A DNA stretch of 40,630 bases from Clostridiales bacterium (GTDB taxonomy: Bacteria > Bacillota > Clostridia > Oscillospirales > Oscillospiraceae): the NCBI GenBank assembly GCA_902363045.1, contig CABIYX010000019.1, positions 1 to 40,630 of the forward strand, in the 5' to 3' direction. Under the pieces are notes generated by a model. It searched no databases. It was not told where the DNA came from and saw only the letters and a list, made by a program, of their open reading frames with translations. Below are positions 7,895 through 14,956 of this stretch, one piece after another (within the stretch, counting starts at the first letter, position 1; each line of letters opens with the position of its first letter). The position numbers were made by a program, and so were the translations under genes.

Positions 7895-8827
7895 TTGTCG
7901 CTTGATATAGTCAAATCAGTATTTCAAAATCTAAATAACGGAAATAATTGGTCATTACAGTTGTTGAATATAACAACATCCAAGAGAACCGGCACTAGTT
8001 ATAGTAGCCGCCAAATTATATTATCCCCGCCAGAGCGTTTTACTAAATTGTTGACAGATATTTCAAATATCTATACTGGTAATGGCAAAAAATCGCTTGA
8101 CCTCATTCGCGAGGTGCGTGAATATGATGGCACCACGGATGCACTTACTATCTATAAGCTTGATGCATCCAACGATCTTATATCGTCTGAATATGAAAAC
8201 TTTGTACAGCAAATTGCTGATCCCGATTCAGAGAATGATCCGTTTGAATATACCTCGGCGTATTTGATCACGGGTCAACTCACAACCAATGATGAAGATT
8301 TCTTAATAAAGTTGGTATCAATGCAAAATCCTGTTACTACGCTAAAACATAAATTTCTTCACAATAAGGGGACTTTTGTAGAATTGACAGATAAGGTTCT
8401 CTCACTTCGCCCCACTATGGATTTGCTGATTGTAAACAGTACGGTGTACTTTTTAACACTATCTGGTGAGAATCTCTTTAATATGGCTCGATCGTATAAA
8501 GCGGTCTGCCAGCAGAAGGTTACCGCTATTGAGCAGGCCGACATTATCAGCGGCTTTGATGAGTTTAAGGTGGTAGCAGGATCTGGACACAATCCAAGGC
8601 GGTTTGTTGGATTTAGTGAGAGCAGGCTAACCGCACTGAAACGAAAAAACACTCGGCTTTCTATGTCAAAACAATTTAATATTCCTTTAGATGCTACTGG
8701 AGAGAAATTTGATGCTTCTGTTGAGGGTGCTGCAGAAAAAATTGTAAAATTACTTTGTAAGAAAGGAATGGTTGACCCGTTTGAGAAAAACGCCGTTGAG
8801 GTTGATGGTGCACGGCAATGGCGTTGA
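7895..8827 (+). CDS. kwaB: Kiwa defence protein KwaB-like (DUF4868)
   Basis: This 310-aa soluble protein has the length and overall pattern of DUF4868 proteins, of which KwaB of the Kiwa anti-phage system is the founding example. The central DLLIVNSTVYFL strand and the following lysine- and arginine-rich helical part (about 225-290) fit the family. KwaB is known to bind DNA and act with the membrane protein KwaA. The start is TTG at 7895, 8 bases after AGGAGG. The next gene, 15 bases downstream, is a KwaA-like membrane protein, which makes the pair recognisable. The gene order (kwaB first) is reversed relative to the described E. coli system. Base composition is clearly more AT-rich than the conjugation backbone, suggesting separate acquisition. 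Confidence 0.75.
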   Translation: MSLDIVKSVFQNLNNGNNWSLQLLNITTSKRTGTSYSSRQIILSPPERFTKLLTDISNIYTGNGKKSLDLIREVREYDGTTDALTIYKLDASNDLISSEYENFVQQIADPDSENDPFEYTSAYLITGQLTTNDEDFLIKLVSMQNPVTTLKHKFLHNKGTFVELTDKVLSLRPTMDLLIVNSTVYFLTLSGENLFNMARSYKAVCQQKVTAIEQADIISGFDEFKVVAGSGHNPRRFVGFSESRLTALKRKNTRLSMSKQFNIPLDATGEKFDASVEGAAEKIVKLLCKKGMVDPFEKNAVEVDGARQWR

Positions 8828-8842
8828 TTACGAGGTGCTGAT

Positions 8843-9406
8843 ATGTCAATCGCAGCAGGTTTCAGCATGTACTTTCTGTCATTTCTTCCTTTGTGGATTT
8901 CGGTACTGTTCATAGATATAAAGAGCATAGCGGAGGGGCAGCCTCACATTTGGACAGAGCGAATCAGCGTTATTCTGATTTTGGTCATGACATTCATCTC
9001 ATTGGTTGTTCTTATGGTATCTATGAACTCCAGGAATAAAAATGGGAGTCAGGTATACACAATTATTGAGGTAAAGGAGGAAAAGGCAATAACTGCAGAA
9101 TTTTTGCTCTCTTATATTTTACCCTTATTTGCATTTGATTTCACAGTATGGGACGGGGTCGTGCAGTTCCTTATCTTCTTCCTTGTTTTGGCCTTTCTGT
9201 CCATACGACACAGTCATTTCAGTGTTAATATATTACTCGAATTGCTAAAGTACCGTTTTTACTCTTGCAAGTTAAAGAATAGTGACGGAGTAGAGATCGA
9301 CAAGACTATAATCTGCCAGCAAACTCTTTCGGCCCAAAGAGGCAAGAAAATACGAATTAGGTCGCTTAATAATGAGTACTCCGTAAAAGTCACCGACACA
9401 GAATAG
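8843..9406 (+). CDS. kwaA: Kiwa defence protein KwaA-like membrane protein
   Basis: This 187-aa protein has four predicted membrane segments (about 5-25, 38-60, 87-103 and 108-125). A short cytoplasmic tail of about 60 residues follows. The EFLLSYILPLF segment, the later NILLELL and the YxLYxCK-like YRFYSCKLK are the features by which it resembles KwaA. In Kiwa, KwaA is a membrane-embedded oligomer thought to sense phage attachment or entry and to work with KwaB. A GAGGTG site precedes the ATG. The stop codon lies within the stem of the terminator at 9402, closing the two-gene operon. Confidence 0.75.
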   Translation: MSIAAGFSMYFLSFLPLWISVLFIDIKSIAEGQPHIWTERISVILILVMTFISLVVLMVSMNSRNKNGSQVYTIIEVKEEKAITAEFLLSYILPLFAFDFTVWDGVVQFLIFFLVLAFLSIRHSHFSVNILLELLKYRFYSCKLKNSDGVEIDKTIICQQTLSAQRGKKIRIRSLNNEYSVKVTDTE

Positions 9407-9450
9407 CCTACATAGTGTGCTGATTTTCTGTATGGGCTATTTGTGTTTTT
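9402..9450 (+). terminator. Terminator of kwaBA
   Basis: AATAGCC (9402-9408) pairs with GGCTATT (9435-9441), and CATA/TATG extends the stem inside. TTGTGTTTTT follows. The kwaA stop codon lies in the left arm. Confidence 0.6.
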
Positions 9451-9565
9451 CCAATTGAAAAAGGTCAGCAAAAATTTGCTTATCACGCAAATCTCTAAGT
9501 TCGATCCTTTGTAAGGAGCCATCTTTTTTAATATGACGATACACTGGATACCACGAAAAGCGCAT
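9437..9565 (-). CDS. Small ORF or gene remnant of unknown function
   Basis: A 42-aa reading frame starts at ATG 9565 and ends at TAG 9437. Its composition looks like a real protein: mixed charged and hydrophobic residues, including IELRDLRDKQIF. The frame stays open about 15 codons upstream of the ATG to a TAA, and no ribosome site is seen. It may be the 3' remnant of a lost gene or a short gene. I do not recognise it. Confidence 0.3.
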   Translation of the reverse strand: MRFSWYPVYRHIKKDGSLQRIELRDLRDKQIFADLFQLEKHK

Positions 9566-9745
9566 AAAGGAACAGGCGGGTACTGCATCTACAAGATCTC
9601 CCTGCCCTTAAACTTTATATATGTCCTTGTTAGAAGGGACCTTTTGCTCCGCCCCTCTTTATGATTCAGAAAGAGGGGAGAAAGCTATACACAGGAAGGC
9701 CCCCCTGAAATGGGGGGTGATAGGACCACCAGGCAGGTGAGGAAT

Positions 9746-10030
9746 ATGCCCTATGATTCTAATATTATTACCATCTATCAGAGCCGGGCTGGGAAAATCT
9801 TTATTCAGGCGCCCATGCGTGAACAGCAGGCATTGGATATTGCGAGTCTAATCAAAGAAGGCCATATTGTGGTGCTTAATCTGGAACGATGCGGCTCAGT
9901 GGAATCCCAAAAATTGCTGGATTTTATATCTGGGGCGTCCTATGCCAGAGAGTATAAAATGAACAAGATTGCGGTTTCAACCTATCTGATAGCACCACCA
10001 GAGGTCGCGATCATCAGCTTGATAGACTAG
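9746..10030 (+). CDS. SepF-like cell-division protein
   Basis: This 94-aa protein matches the core of SepF/DUF552. It has VVLNLERCGSVESQKLLDFISG followed by a strand ending TYLIAPPEV, like the SepF pattern ending in a hydrophobic strand and a P-E/N-V turn (motif quoted in two parts: VVLNLERC, then QKLLDFISG). SepF polymerises, binds FtsZ and anchors it to the membrane in Gram-positives. This copy lacks the N-terminal amphipathic helix and linker of chromosomal SepF, which is about 150 aa, so it could join but not anchor a ring. ATG 9746 is preferred because GGTGAGGA precedes it; an ATG at 9710 has no such site. A role in coupling element maintenance to division, or in interfering with it, is speculation. 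Confidence 0.7.
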   Translation: MPYDSNIITIYQSRAGKIFIQAPMREQQALDIASLIKEGHIVVLNLERCGSVESQKLLDFISGASYAREYKMNKIAVSTYLIAPPEVAIISLID

Positions 10031-10093
10031 GCTATATAGATGAATCTCACAATTTCTATGGATGAAACATACAAACGAGAACCGGGAAAAATA

Positions 10094-10135
10094 AAAAAGG
10101 TCCCATCCGGCATCTGAACCGGACGGGACCTTTTT
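10094..10135. terminator. Bidirectional terminator between sepF-like gene and the minus-strand operon
   Basis: AAAAAGGTCCC plus TCCGG pair with CCGGA plus GGGACCTTTTT, with a single mismatch. The loop is 8 bases. The stem is flanked by A- and T-runs, so it can serve both converging transcription units. Confidence 0.85.
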
Positions 10136-10180
10136 GTGTTTATGTGATTCTAGTGTGTGAGGGTGAGGAGGAACTGGATG

Positions 10181-10387
10181 CTATACCGGATGTCTGCCGT
10201 CCTCCTGCATCGGAACCAGCAGATACCCCATCGCCTCCAGCCATTCTTTTGCCGAGTATTCCTCGGCGGAGATCCGTCCAAGGGCGTCCAGTACCGGGTG
10301 CCGGTATGCTGGTGTTCTCAAATCGGAGAGACAGACGCAGCCGCTCATCTGGGCCAGCCGGTCCAACAATCCCATCTGCTGATCCAT
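10181..10387 (-). CDS. Small conserved-looking protein of unknown function
   Basis: This 68-aa soluble protein starts at ATG 10387, 6 bases after GGTGAGGTGG and just downstream of the S1-domain gene. It has no recognisable motif, signal or membrane segment. Its position as last gene of the minus-strand operon, directly before the terminator, supports it being a real gene. I do not recognise the family. Confidence 0.55.
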   Translation of the reverse strand: MDQQMGLLDRLAQMSGCVCLSDLRTPAYRHPVLDALGRISAEEYSAKEWLEAMGYLLVPMQEDGRHPV

Positions 10388-10397
10388 TTTTACCACC

Positions 10398-11885
10398 TCA
10401 CCACTTGGAGAGAATCCGGCCATAGATCATGCTGCGTTCAAAATTGTGCTTGGTAATCACAATGATTACCGAATCACCCACATGAAATTCACGGTCTCTC
10501 TGCTGAGCGGAATACCTGCACAGGCACACAGAATCATCCGGCAGGGTGCAGAATACGCCCCCGCCATATTTGCCACTGATCGTGGCCTGCCGTCTGCTGT
10601 TGACGGGATGGCGCTTGATGGCTCCCTGGAAGGGGTTTATGGTGGCGGCCTTGACGGAAATGTTCATCAGCTGCCGGTAGGGGTCATATTCCGTCAGGAC
10701 GCACCGGAGCTTCTGGCCCGGGCGGTAGCGTTCCCGCAGGTCAGGGGTCGCGGTATAGGTCAGATCTGCCTGCTTGAGCGTCATGTCCCGTCCGCCACAC
10801 TCGACCATGCACAGCCTAGGGCCAACGGATACCACCCGGCAGGTCAGATACTCACCGATTTTGTGGCCGTTCTTTTCGGCGTTGAAATAGTGCTGCCTGG
10901 CGGCCAGGCCCAGCTTCCGGGAGGCGATAGCCACGCCGCCCTCACGGTCCACATCCAGGATCACATAGTCGATCTCCGCGCCTGCCATGCCGCGCAGGAC
11001 GTGGGAGGGCCGCTCTGAGCCGGGCTGCCAGATCTCTGTCTCCGGGATCAGAACTTTGACCCGGTAGGCGATGACAACTGCACAGAGGATTTCCCTGTAC
11101 TCGATCCGCTTGGTGTCCCGGTCCCTGACCTTGAAGGAATGGGTGTCGATGCCAACGACCGTCCCAGTCAGAATCGTCCGGGAGCGGAGAGACGCATAGA
11201 TCTCGTTCCACTCCTCACGTTCCCTGTCTGTCAGCTCCCGATCCAATTTGTTCAGATCCAGGTCGGAGAGGGTGGGCCTGCCCTCCAGGGGCTTGTCCTT
11301 CAACCGGTCCGTCTGGGCGGTGCCCTTCACCTCCGCCTTGGCCCTGCTGCTTTTCTCCCTCCGCGTCCGGGGCGCCTGCCTGGCCGCCCTTTTGGGGCCG
11401 CCAGCCGCCGTGCCATCCGGCTCCGCGCCGGCGTCTTGCTCAGCCGCTGCGCCGTCAGCCTGCGGCCCGGGGATGCCGGATTCTTCCGGGAAACCGTCGG
11501 GCTGTTCCGGGGCTTCACGATCCATGGCCTCCTCAGCGGCATCTTCCGCCTCCCCGGTGCCTTCCGGGGATGTTTCGCCGCCGCTTTCGCCGAGGACCGC
11601 GTCACCTTCAGCGGGCTCCTCCTGCTTTTTCTTTCCGCCGCGCTTCCGTGCCGGCTTTGTCCCAGACGGCTCCGTGGTATCTGCTTCCGGCTCCACCGCG
11701 GCCGTCTGCTCCTGCCCGGCAACGGAGCCGCCTTCTTCCGCGGGCCTCAGCTCCTCAGATGTGCCCTGAACGCCGCTGGTATCCGCGGCCTCATTCTCCG
11801 GCGTAGCCTGGATGACGCCGCTATCCTCCGCTTCGTTCCCCGCCGCATCCGGTCCGGGCCAAGCGCTTTCGTTCATGTAGCTCAT
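10398..11885 (-). CDS. S1-domain RNA-binding protein with acidic low-complexity N-terminus
   Basis: This 495-aa protein has a long N-terminal stretch (about 1-200) rich in Glu, Ala, Gly and Pro, probably disordered. Three OB-fold-like segments follow. The first is near 235-320 and starts LTGTVVGID. The second, about 345-420, is the clearest S1 domain (EYLTCRVVSVG...GQKLRCVL). The third is near 435-490. It resembles ribosomal protein S1-type RNA-binding proteins often carried by Clostridial conjugative elements. The role on the element is unknown; control of translation or copy number is possible. ATG 11885 follows AAAGGGG. It lies downstream of repA in the same orientation, with a 63-bp gap before it. 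Confidence 0.75.
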   Translation of the reverse strand: MSYMNESAWPGPDAAGNEAEDSGVIQATPENEAADTSGVQGTSEELRPAEEGGSVAGQEQTAAVEPEADTTEPSGTKPARKRGGKKKQEEPAEGDAVLGESGGETSPEGTGEAEDAAEEAMDREAPEQPDGFPEESGIPGPQADGAAAEQDAGAEPDGTAAGGPKRAARQAPRTRREKSSRAKAEVKGTAQTDRLKDKPLEGRPTLSDLDLNKLDRELTDREREEWNEIYASLRSRTILTGTVVGIDTHSFKVRDRDTKRIEYREILCAVVIAYRVKVLIPETEIWQPGSERPSHVLRGMAGAEIDYVILDVDREGGVAIASRKLGLAARQHYFNAEKNGHKIGEYLTCRVVSVGPRLCMVECGGRDMTLKQADLTYTATPDLRERYRPGQKLRCVLTEYDPYRQLMNISVKAATINPFQGAIKRHPVNSRRQATISGKYGGGVFCTLPDDSVCLCRYSAQQRDREFHVGDSVIIVITKHNFERSMIYGRILSKW

Positions 11886-11948
11886 ACTATGTCCCCTTTC
11901 TGTTTCGTCAATTATTTTGGTGCTCTCGTTCAGATTCCGCGCTCAGTT

Positions 11949-12491
11949 TCAGTGCCTGGCCTCACCCCCTTTATAGAAACGCAGCTTCCCTGCCTGACGC
12001 ACGACAAAATAGCAGCTCTGACGGACCGTAAGCGCCCCGTGCTGCCCCAAATCGTCCAGGCGCAGGAGCAGGGTAGTTTCCGGCGCAAGCTGATTCAGAA
12101 GCAGCGATGCCTCCCGCTCATGACCCTGCCTGACGATCATGACCGCATAGGAGTCGATCCAATCCTCACCGCGCTGGAGGAGAAAGGAGAGCTTGCAGGG
12201 CGGGTTCCGGCTCACCTCCAGAAGCCTGCGCCCGGAAAGCGCCAACAAAATATCCAGCGCCTCCAGCATCTCCGGGTCCGGCTGCTTTTTCAGCATCTCC
12301 GGGGAACAGAGAAGCTGCCCGGAGAAAGCAAGCTCGCCGGCATAGCGGAGCTGCCGGATCAGCGCCTCCGTCTGCCCCTGGGTTTTGCGCGGGTCAAACA
12401 GGCGGAGCAGGGGAAGGGCCTGGTCCGGCCGGATGAAGTCCGTCTGCCGCAGGACAGACAAAAAGAATTTTTGATCTTCAAATAAGTACAC
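11949..12491 (-). CDS. Conserved element protein of unknown function (DUF5697-like)
   Basis: This 180-aa soluble protein is leucine- and glutamine-rich. It starts at GTG 12491, 6 bases after the repA stop, with GGAGG upstream, so it is cotranscribed and probably coupled with repA. The N-terminal helix-rich half reads like a winged-helix module (QTDFIRPDQALPLL...). Similar proteins follow RepA-type initiators on Clostridial elements, and the family label is from memory and not certain. A role in replication or its control is suggested only by position. Confidence 0.6.
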   Translation of the reverse strand: MYLFEDQKFFLSVLRQTDFIRPDQALPLLRLFDPRKTQGQTEALIRQLRYAGELAFSGQLLCSPEMLKKQPDPEMLEALDILLALSGRRLLEVSRNPPCKLSFLLQRGEDWIDSYAVMIVRQGHEREASLLLNQLAPETTLLLRLDDLGQHGALTVRQSCYFVVRQAGKLRFYKGGEARH

Positions 12492-12497
12492 AATGCC

Positions 12498-13592
12498 TCA
12501 GCCTCCCGTATTGTCCGGCCCGCTGCGATCAGCGCGCAGGCTGTTGATATAGGGGTCGATCATCACATCACAGTGCGCCTCATTGATGGAGCTGAAGATG
12601 ACCTGCATGACATAGGCAATGGGATTTCGGACCTCCCTTTGGTTGTTTTTCAGCTTTCCGGCCACTACCTGGAGCATGGTCCCGTCCAGATCCCAAAGAC
12701 GGGAGCGGATGTTCGCCTGTGGGAGTACGGCCTTCCCCACCCGCAGTCCGTCAGAATAGAACAGGCGTTCAATAGCTGTTTCAAATACCTTTGCATCCTC
12801 CGGGTCAAAAATCCACAGGTCGCAGTTATCCAGGATCTGTCTTAGCTGCGCCTGTTCCTCCGTCCGATCCATCGGCGAGGCGCCGTATCCGCCGCCCCTC
12901 CTCAGGGAAGCCTGCTGGCGCTGGATAGATTGACTTGACTCAGTATGAATCCCATCAGTATGACTCGGATCAGTATAACTGGGGTGCGAAACGGGCACTT
13001 CTGGATGTGCCGTTCCCGTACTTGCAGAAGTGCCTGTTTGGGATTTCTGCAAGTGCTGCTCTGGCACTTCTTGCCTGAGTACGGACGGACCGGCGCCATG
13101 CTGCTGTGCTTGAAGAAGTTCCGTTTCCGCACTTCTTGTGCCGGCTTCCTCTGCTGGCGGAGCCCCAGCTGCCTCATGCTTTTTTGAGACAAAGGGGACG
13201 CTGCTGCTGCGGCACTCCTGGTGCTCCACCAGCGCAAGATAGATTTGATTGGCGTCGCCCCGACCGCACCGGCGCTCCCAGATCAGCCCCGCGGCAGACA
13301 GCTCTTTCATGGAGTCGATGACTTTGCGGTAGCTCACCTGCATCTCATCGGCAAGCGACTTCCTGGTGTAGATGATAAAGACCTCGCCCGCGTCATTGAT
13401 CCAGCCGTTGAGCCTGGAGAGCTGGAAACGGTTGAGCAGGAAGGTATAGGCCACCTTGGCCTCAAGGGACAGGGCCGTATAGCGCGGGTCGGTAAACAGC
13501 CAGCGGGGCATCTGCAGGTGATAGACGCTCTGCACATCTCCCAGCTTCATGAGCCGGAATGCAGGCTTTTGTGTCATAGGCGCAGCCTTCAC
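12498..13592 (-). CDS. repA: Replication initiator protein A (RepA_N family)
   Basis: This 364-aa protein has the RepA_N domain at about residues 15-110. It includes MPRWLF, LSLEAKVAYTFLLNRFQLS, a tyrosine-rich turn and SLADEMQVSYRKVIDSMKEL, the winged-helix DNA-recognition part of plasmid initiators in Firmicutes. A low-complexity middle region (about 130-235) precedes a C-terminal domain (about 250-350). The start is GTG 13592, chosen because GAGGAGG lies 8 bases upstream; the longer frame has no site. In RepA_N plasmids the origin lies inside the gene. Here the middle of the gene carries three 15-bp tandem repeats and several short inverted motifs that could be that origin. The element can therefore probably replicate after excision. 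Confidence 0.85.
   Translation of the reverse strand: MKAAPMTQKPAFRLMKLGDVQSVYHLQMPRWLFTDPRYTALSLEAKVAYTFLLNRFQLSRLNGWINDAGEVFIIYTRKSLADEMQVSYRKVIDSMKELSAAGLIWERRCGRGDANQIYLALVEHQECRSSSVPFVSKKHEAAGAPPAEEAGTRSAETELLQAQQHGAGPSVLRQEVPEQHLQKSQTGTSASTGTAHPEVPVSHPSYTDPSHTDGIHTESSQSIQRQQASLRRGGGYGASPMDRTEEQAQLRQILDNCDLWIFDPEDAKVFETAIERLFYSDGLRVGKAVLPQANIRSRLWDLDGTMLQVVAGKLKNNQREVRNPIAYVMQVIFSSINEAHCDVMIDPYINSLRADRSGPDNTGG
12941..12985. repeat. Three tandem 15-bp iteron-like repeats inside repA
   Basis: CAGTATGAATCCCAT (12941), CAGTATGACTCGGAT (12956) and CAGTATAACTGGGGT (12971) follow each other with an exact 15-bp period. They code for the SYTDPSHTDGIHTE stretch between the two domains. This is where RepA_N replicons keep their origin. 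Confidence 0.6.
12995..13136. repeat. Dispersed GCACTTCT motifs in both orientations inside repA
   Basis: GCACTTCT occurs at 12995, 13064 and 13129, and inverted at 13026. A variant GCAAGTGC is at 13049. Together with the iterons just to the left they form a repeat-dense block of about 200 bp in the linker-coding part of repA, a candidate origin of replication. Confidence 0.45.
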
Positions 13593-13661
13593 AAACAATT
13601 CCTCCTCGCCCCGCCGCCATATGCGCCCTGCCCACACGGCGCGCCGCATAGATGGCGGGGA

Positions 13662-13690
13662 TTGATTTTTTCATCGTTTCTCATTACAAT
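13662..13690 (+). promoter_or_regulatory. Promoter of the DUF4317 gene
   Basis: TTGATT (13662-13667), a 17-bp spacer and TACAAT (13685-13690) point toward the gene at 13747. A 16-bp palindrome, CACAGC-CTGC-GCTGTG, at 13697-13712 lies over the likely transcript start and may be an operator. Confidence 0.55.
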
Positions 13691-13746
13691 AAAAAGCACA
13701 GCCTGCGCTGTGATTGGAAATACACTTGAATTGGGATGTGTCTTTT

Positions 13747-14904
13747 ATGAATCAAAAAGAACTTGGCGAGCTTCGCCGCCGTTTCCGACCGGATAGAAGC
13801 GCGGTAAGCCGTGTGTACGGCTGCTACGTCAACAGCGGACGGGAAATCATCTCCTACCTGGACGAGTCCCTGGGCCAGATGCCCCAGGAGGAGGCCGAAA
13901 AATATCTTGGCCTTCTGAAAAAGGCATTGTCCGGGACATTGGGGAAAAACCTGATTGATATTGTCTTTTCCACCGAACAGGTGATGAATGGCCCGGAGCA
14001 CCGGCTGCTTTCTCAGCTCCGCTCTTCCGCCCTGAAGGATGGAGCGGCCCGGGATGCCTTTTATCAAAAGGTGATTGAAAGCCTGGATATGGGAGAGAGC
14101 AATTATCTGATCCTTCTGGCGCATGACGCATACGATGTTCCGCACCGGGGAAAGGATGGTGAGGCCCAGGCTGACGGCTCCGACGAGGTATTCCAATACA
14201 TTGTCTGCGCGATCTGCCCGGTAAAGGACGGGAAGATGGAGCTGGGCTTTTTCCCAGGGGAAAATGAGTTTCACAGCTGCGCCCAGGGGCAGGTCGTGGC
14301 GCCTCCGGAGCTTGGCTTCCTTTTCCCTGCCTTTGATGACCGGGCAGCGAACATCTATAACGCCCTGTTCTATTCCAGAAAAGCAGATGAGCTCCATCAG
14401 GAATTGATCGACGCAGTCTTCCATACGGAGCCTCCCATGTCACCCGCAGAGCAGAAGGAGGCGTTCCAGAGCGCGCTTTGCGACTCCCTGGAGGACTGCT
14501 GCAATGTTGAGGTGGTCCAAGGCGTCTACGAACGGCTGAGGGAGGCCATCGAGCAGCATAAGGAGAGCAAAAATCCGGAGCCTCTGGCGCTGACGGTGGG
14601 GGAAATCAGCTCCATCCTGCGCGACTGCGGCGTGTCGGAGTCCAAGGCGGAAGCATTTGGAGAAAAATGCGGGGAATCATTCGGCACCGGCGCTGTACTG
14701 AATCCCGCCAACCTCATTGACAGCAAGCGTTTTGAGCTGAAAACCGCTGACGCCGCGGTATCTATCGATCCGGAGCGCAGCTATCTGATGGAAACCCAAG
14801 TCATCAACGGCCGGAAGTATATTCTCGTTCCGGCTGACGAGGGTACGGTGGAGCTGAATGGGTTTCCCGTTGGCATCGCCGGCGGAGAGGATGTCCAGTC
14901 ATAG
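13747..14904 (+). CDS. DUF4317 family protein
   Basis: This 385-aa soluble protein opens with NQKELGELRRRFRPD, then VYGCYVNSGREI and KKALSGTLGKNL, the characteristic N-terminal signature of DUF4317 proteins in Clostridia. The function is unknown. The start at ATG 13747 is chosen by family N-terminus; a TTG at 13714 would add 11 residues, and neither has a strong ribosome site. It is the only plus-strand gene inside the conjugation/replication half and converges on the VirD4 gene across a shared terminator. It probably has its own promoter (13662-13690). No catalytic motif is evident. Confidence 0.8.
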   Translation: MNQKELGELRRRFRPDRSAVSRVYGCYVNSGREIISYLDESLGQMPQEEAEKYLGLLKKALSGTLGKNLIDIVFSTEQVMNGPEHRLLSQLRSSALKDGAARDAFYQKVIESLDMGESNYLILLAHDAYDVPHRGKDGEAQADGSDEVFQYIVCAICPVKDGKMELGFFPGENEFHSCAQGQVVAPPELGFLFPAFDDRAANIYNALFYSRKADELHQELIDAVFHTEPPMSPAEQKEAFQSALCDSLEDCCNVEVVQGVYERLREAIEQHKESKNPEPLALTVGEISSILRDCGVSESKAEAFGEKCGESFGTGAVLNPANLIDSKRFELKTADAAVSIDPERSYLMETQVINGRKYILVPADEGTVELNGFPVGIAGGEDVQS

Positions 14905-14911
14905 GGAAAAT

Positions 14912-14947
14912 GGGACGGTCGCAGGCGGAAAACGCCGCGGCCGTCCC
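14912..14947. terminator. Bidirectional terminator between DUF4317 and VirD4 genes
   Basis: GGGACGG pairs with CCGTCCC, with further G-C pairs inside. It sits between two converging stop codons (14904 and 14957). Confidence 0.6.
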
Positions 14948-14956
14948 GTTTCTGCG

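Noticed and set aside
11139..12485. 448-codon plus-strand frame opposite the S1-domain and following genes
   Set aside because: It is an antisense shadow caused by high G+C. It has no ribosome site and its composition (Arg, Pro, Leu-rich) is not protein-like, while the minus-strand genes have clear domains.
12941..12985. CRISPR array
   Set aside because: The 15-bp repeats are contiguous, degenerate, lie inside a coding region and have no spacers.
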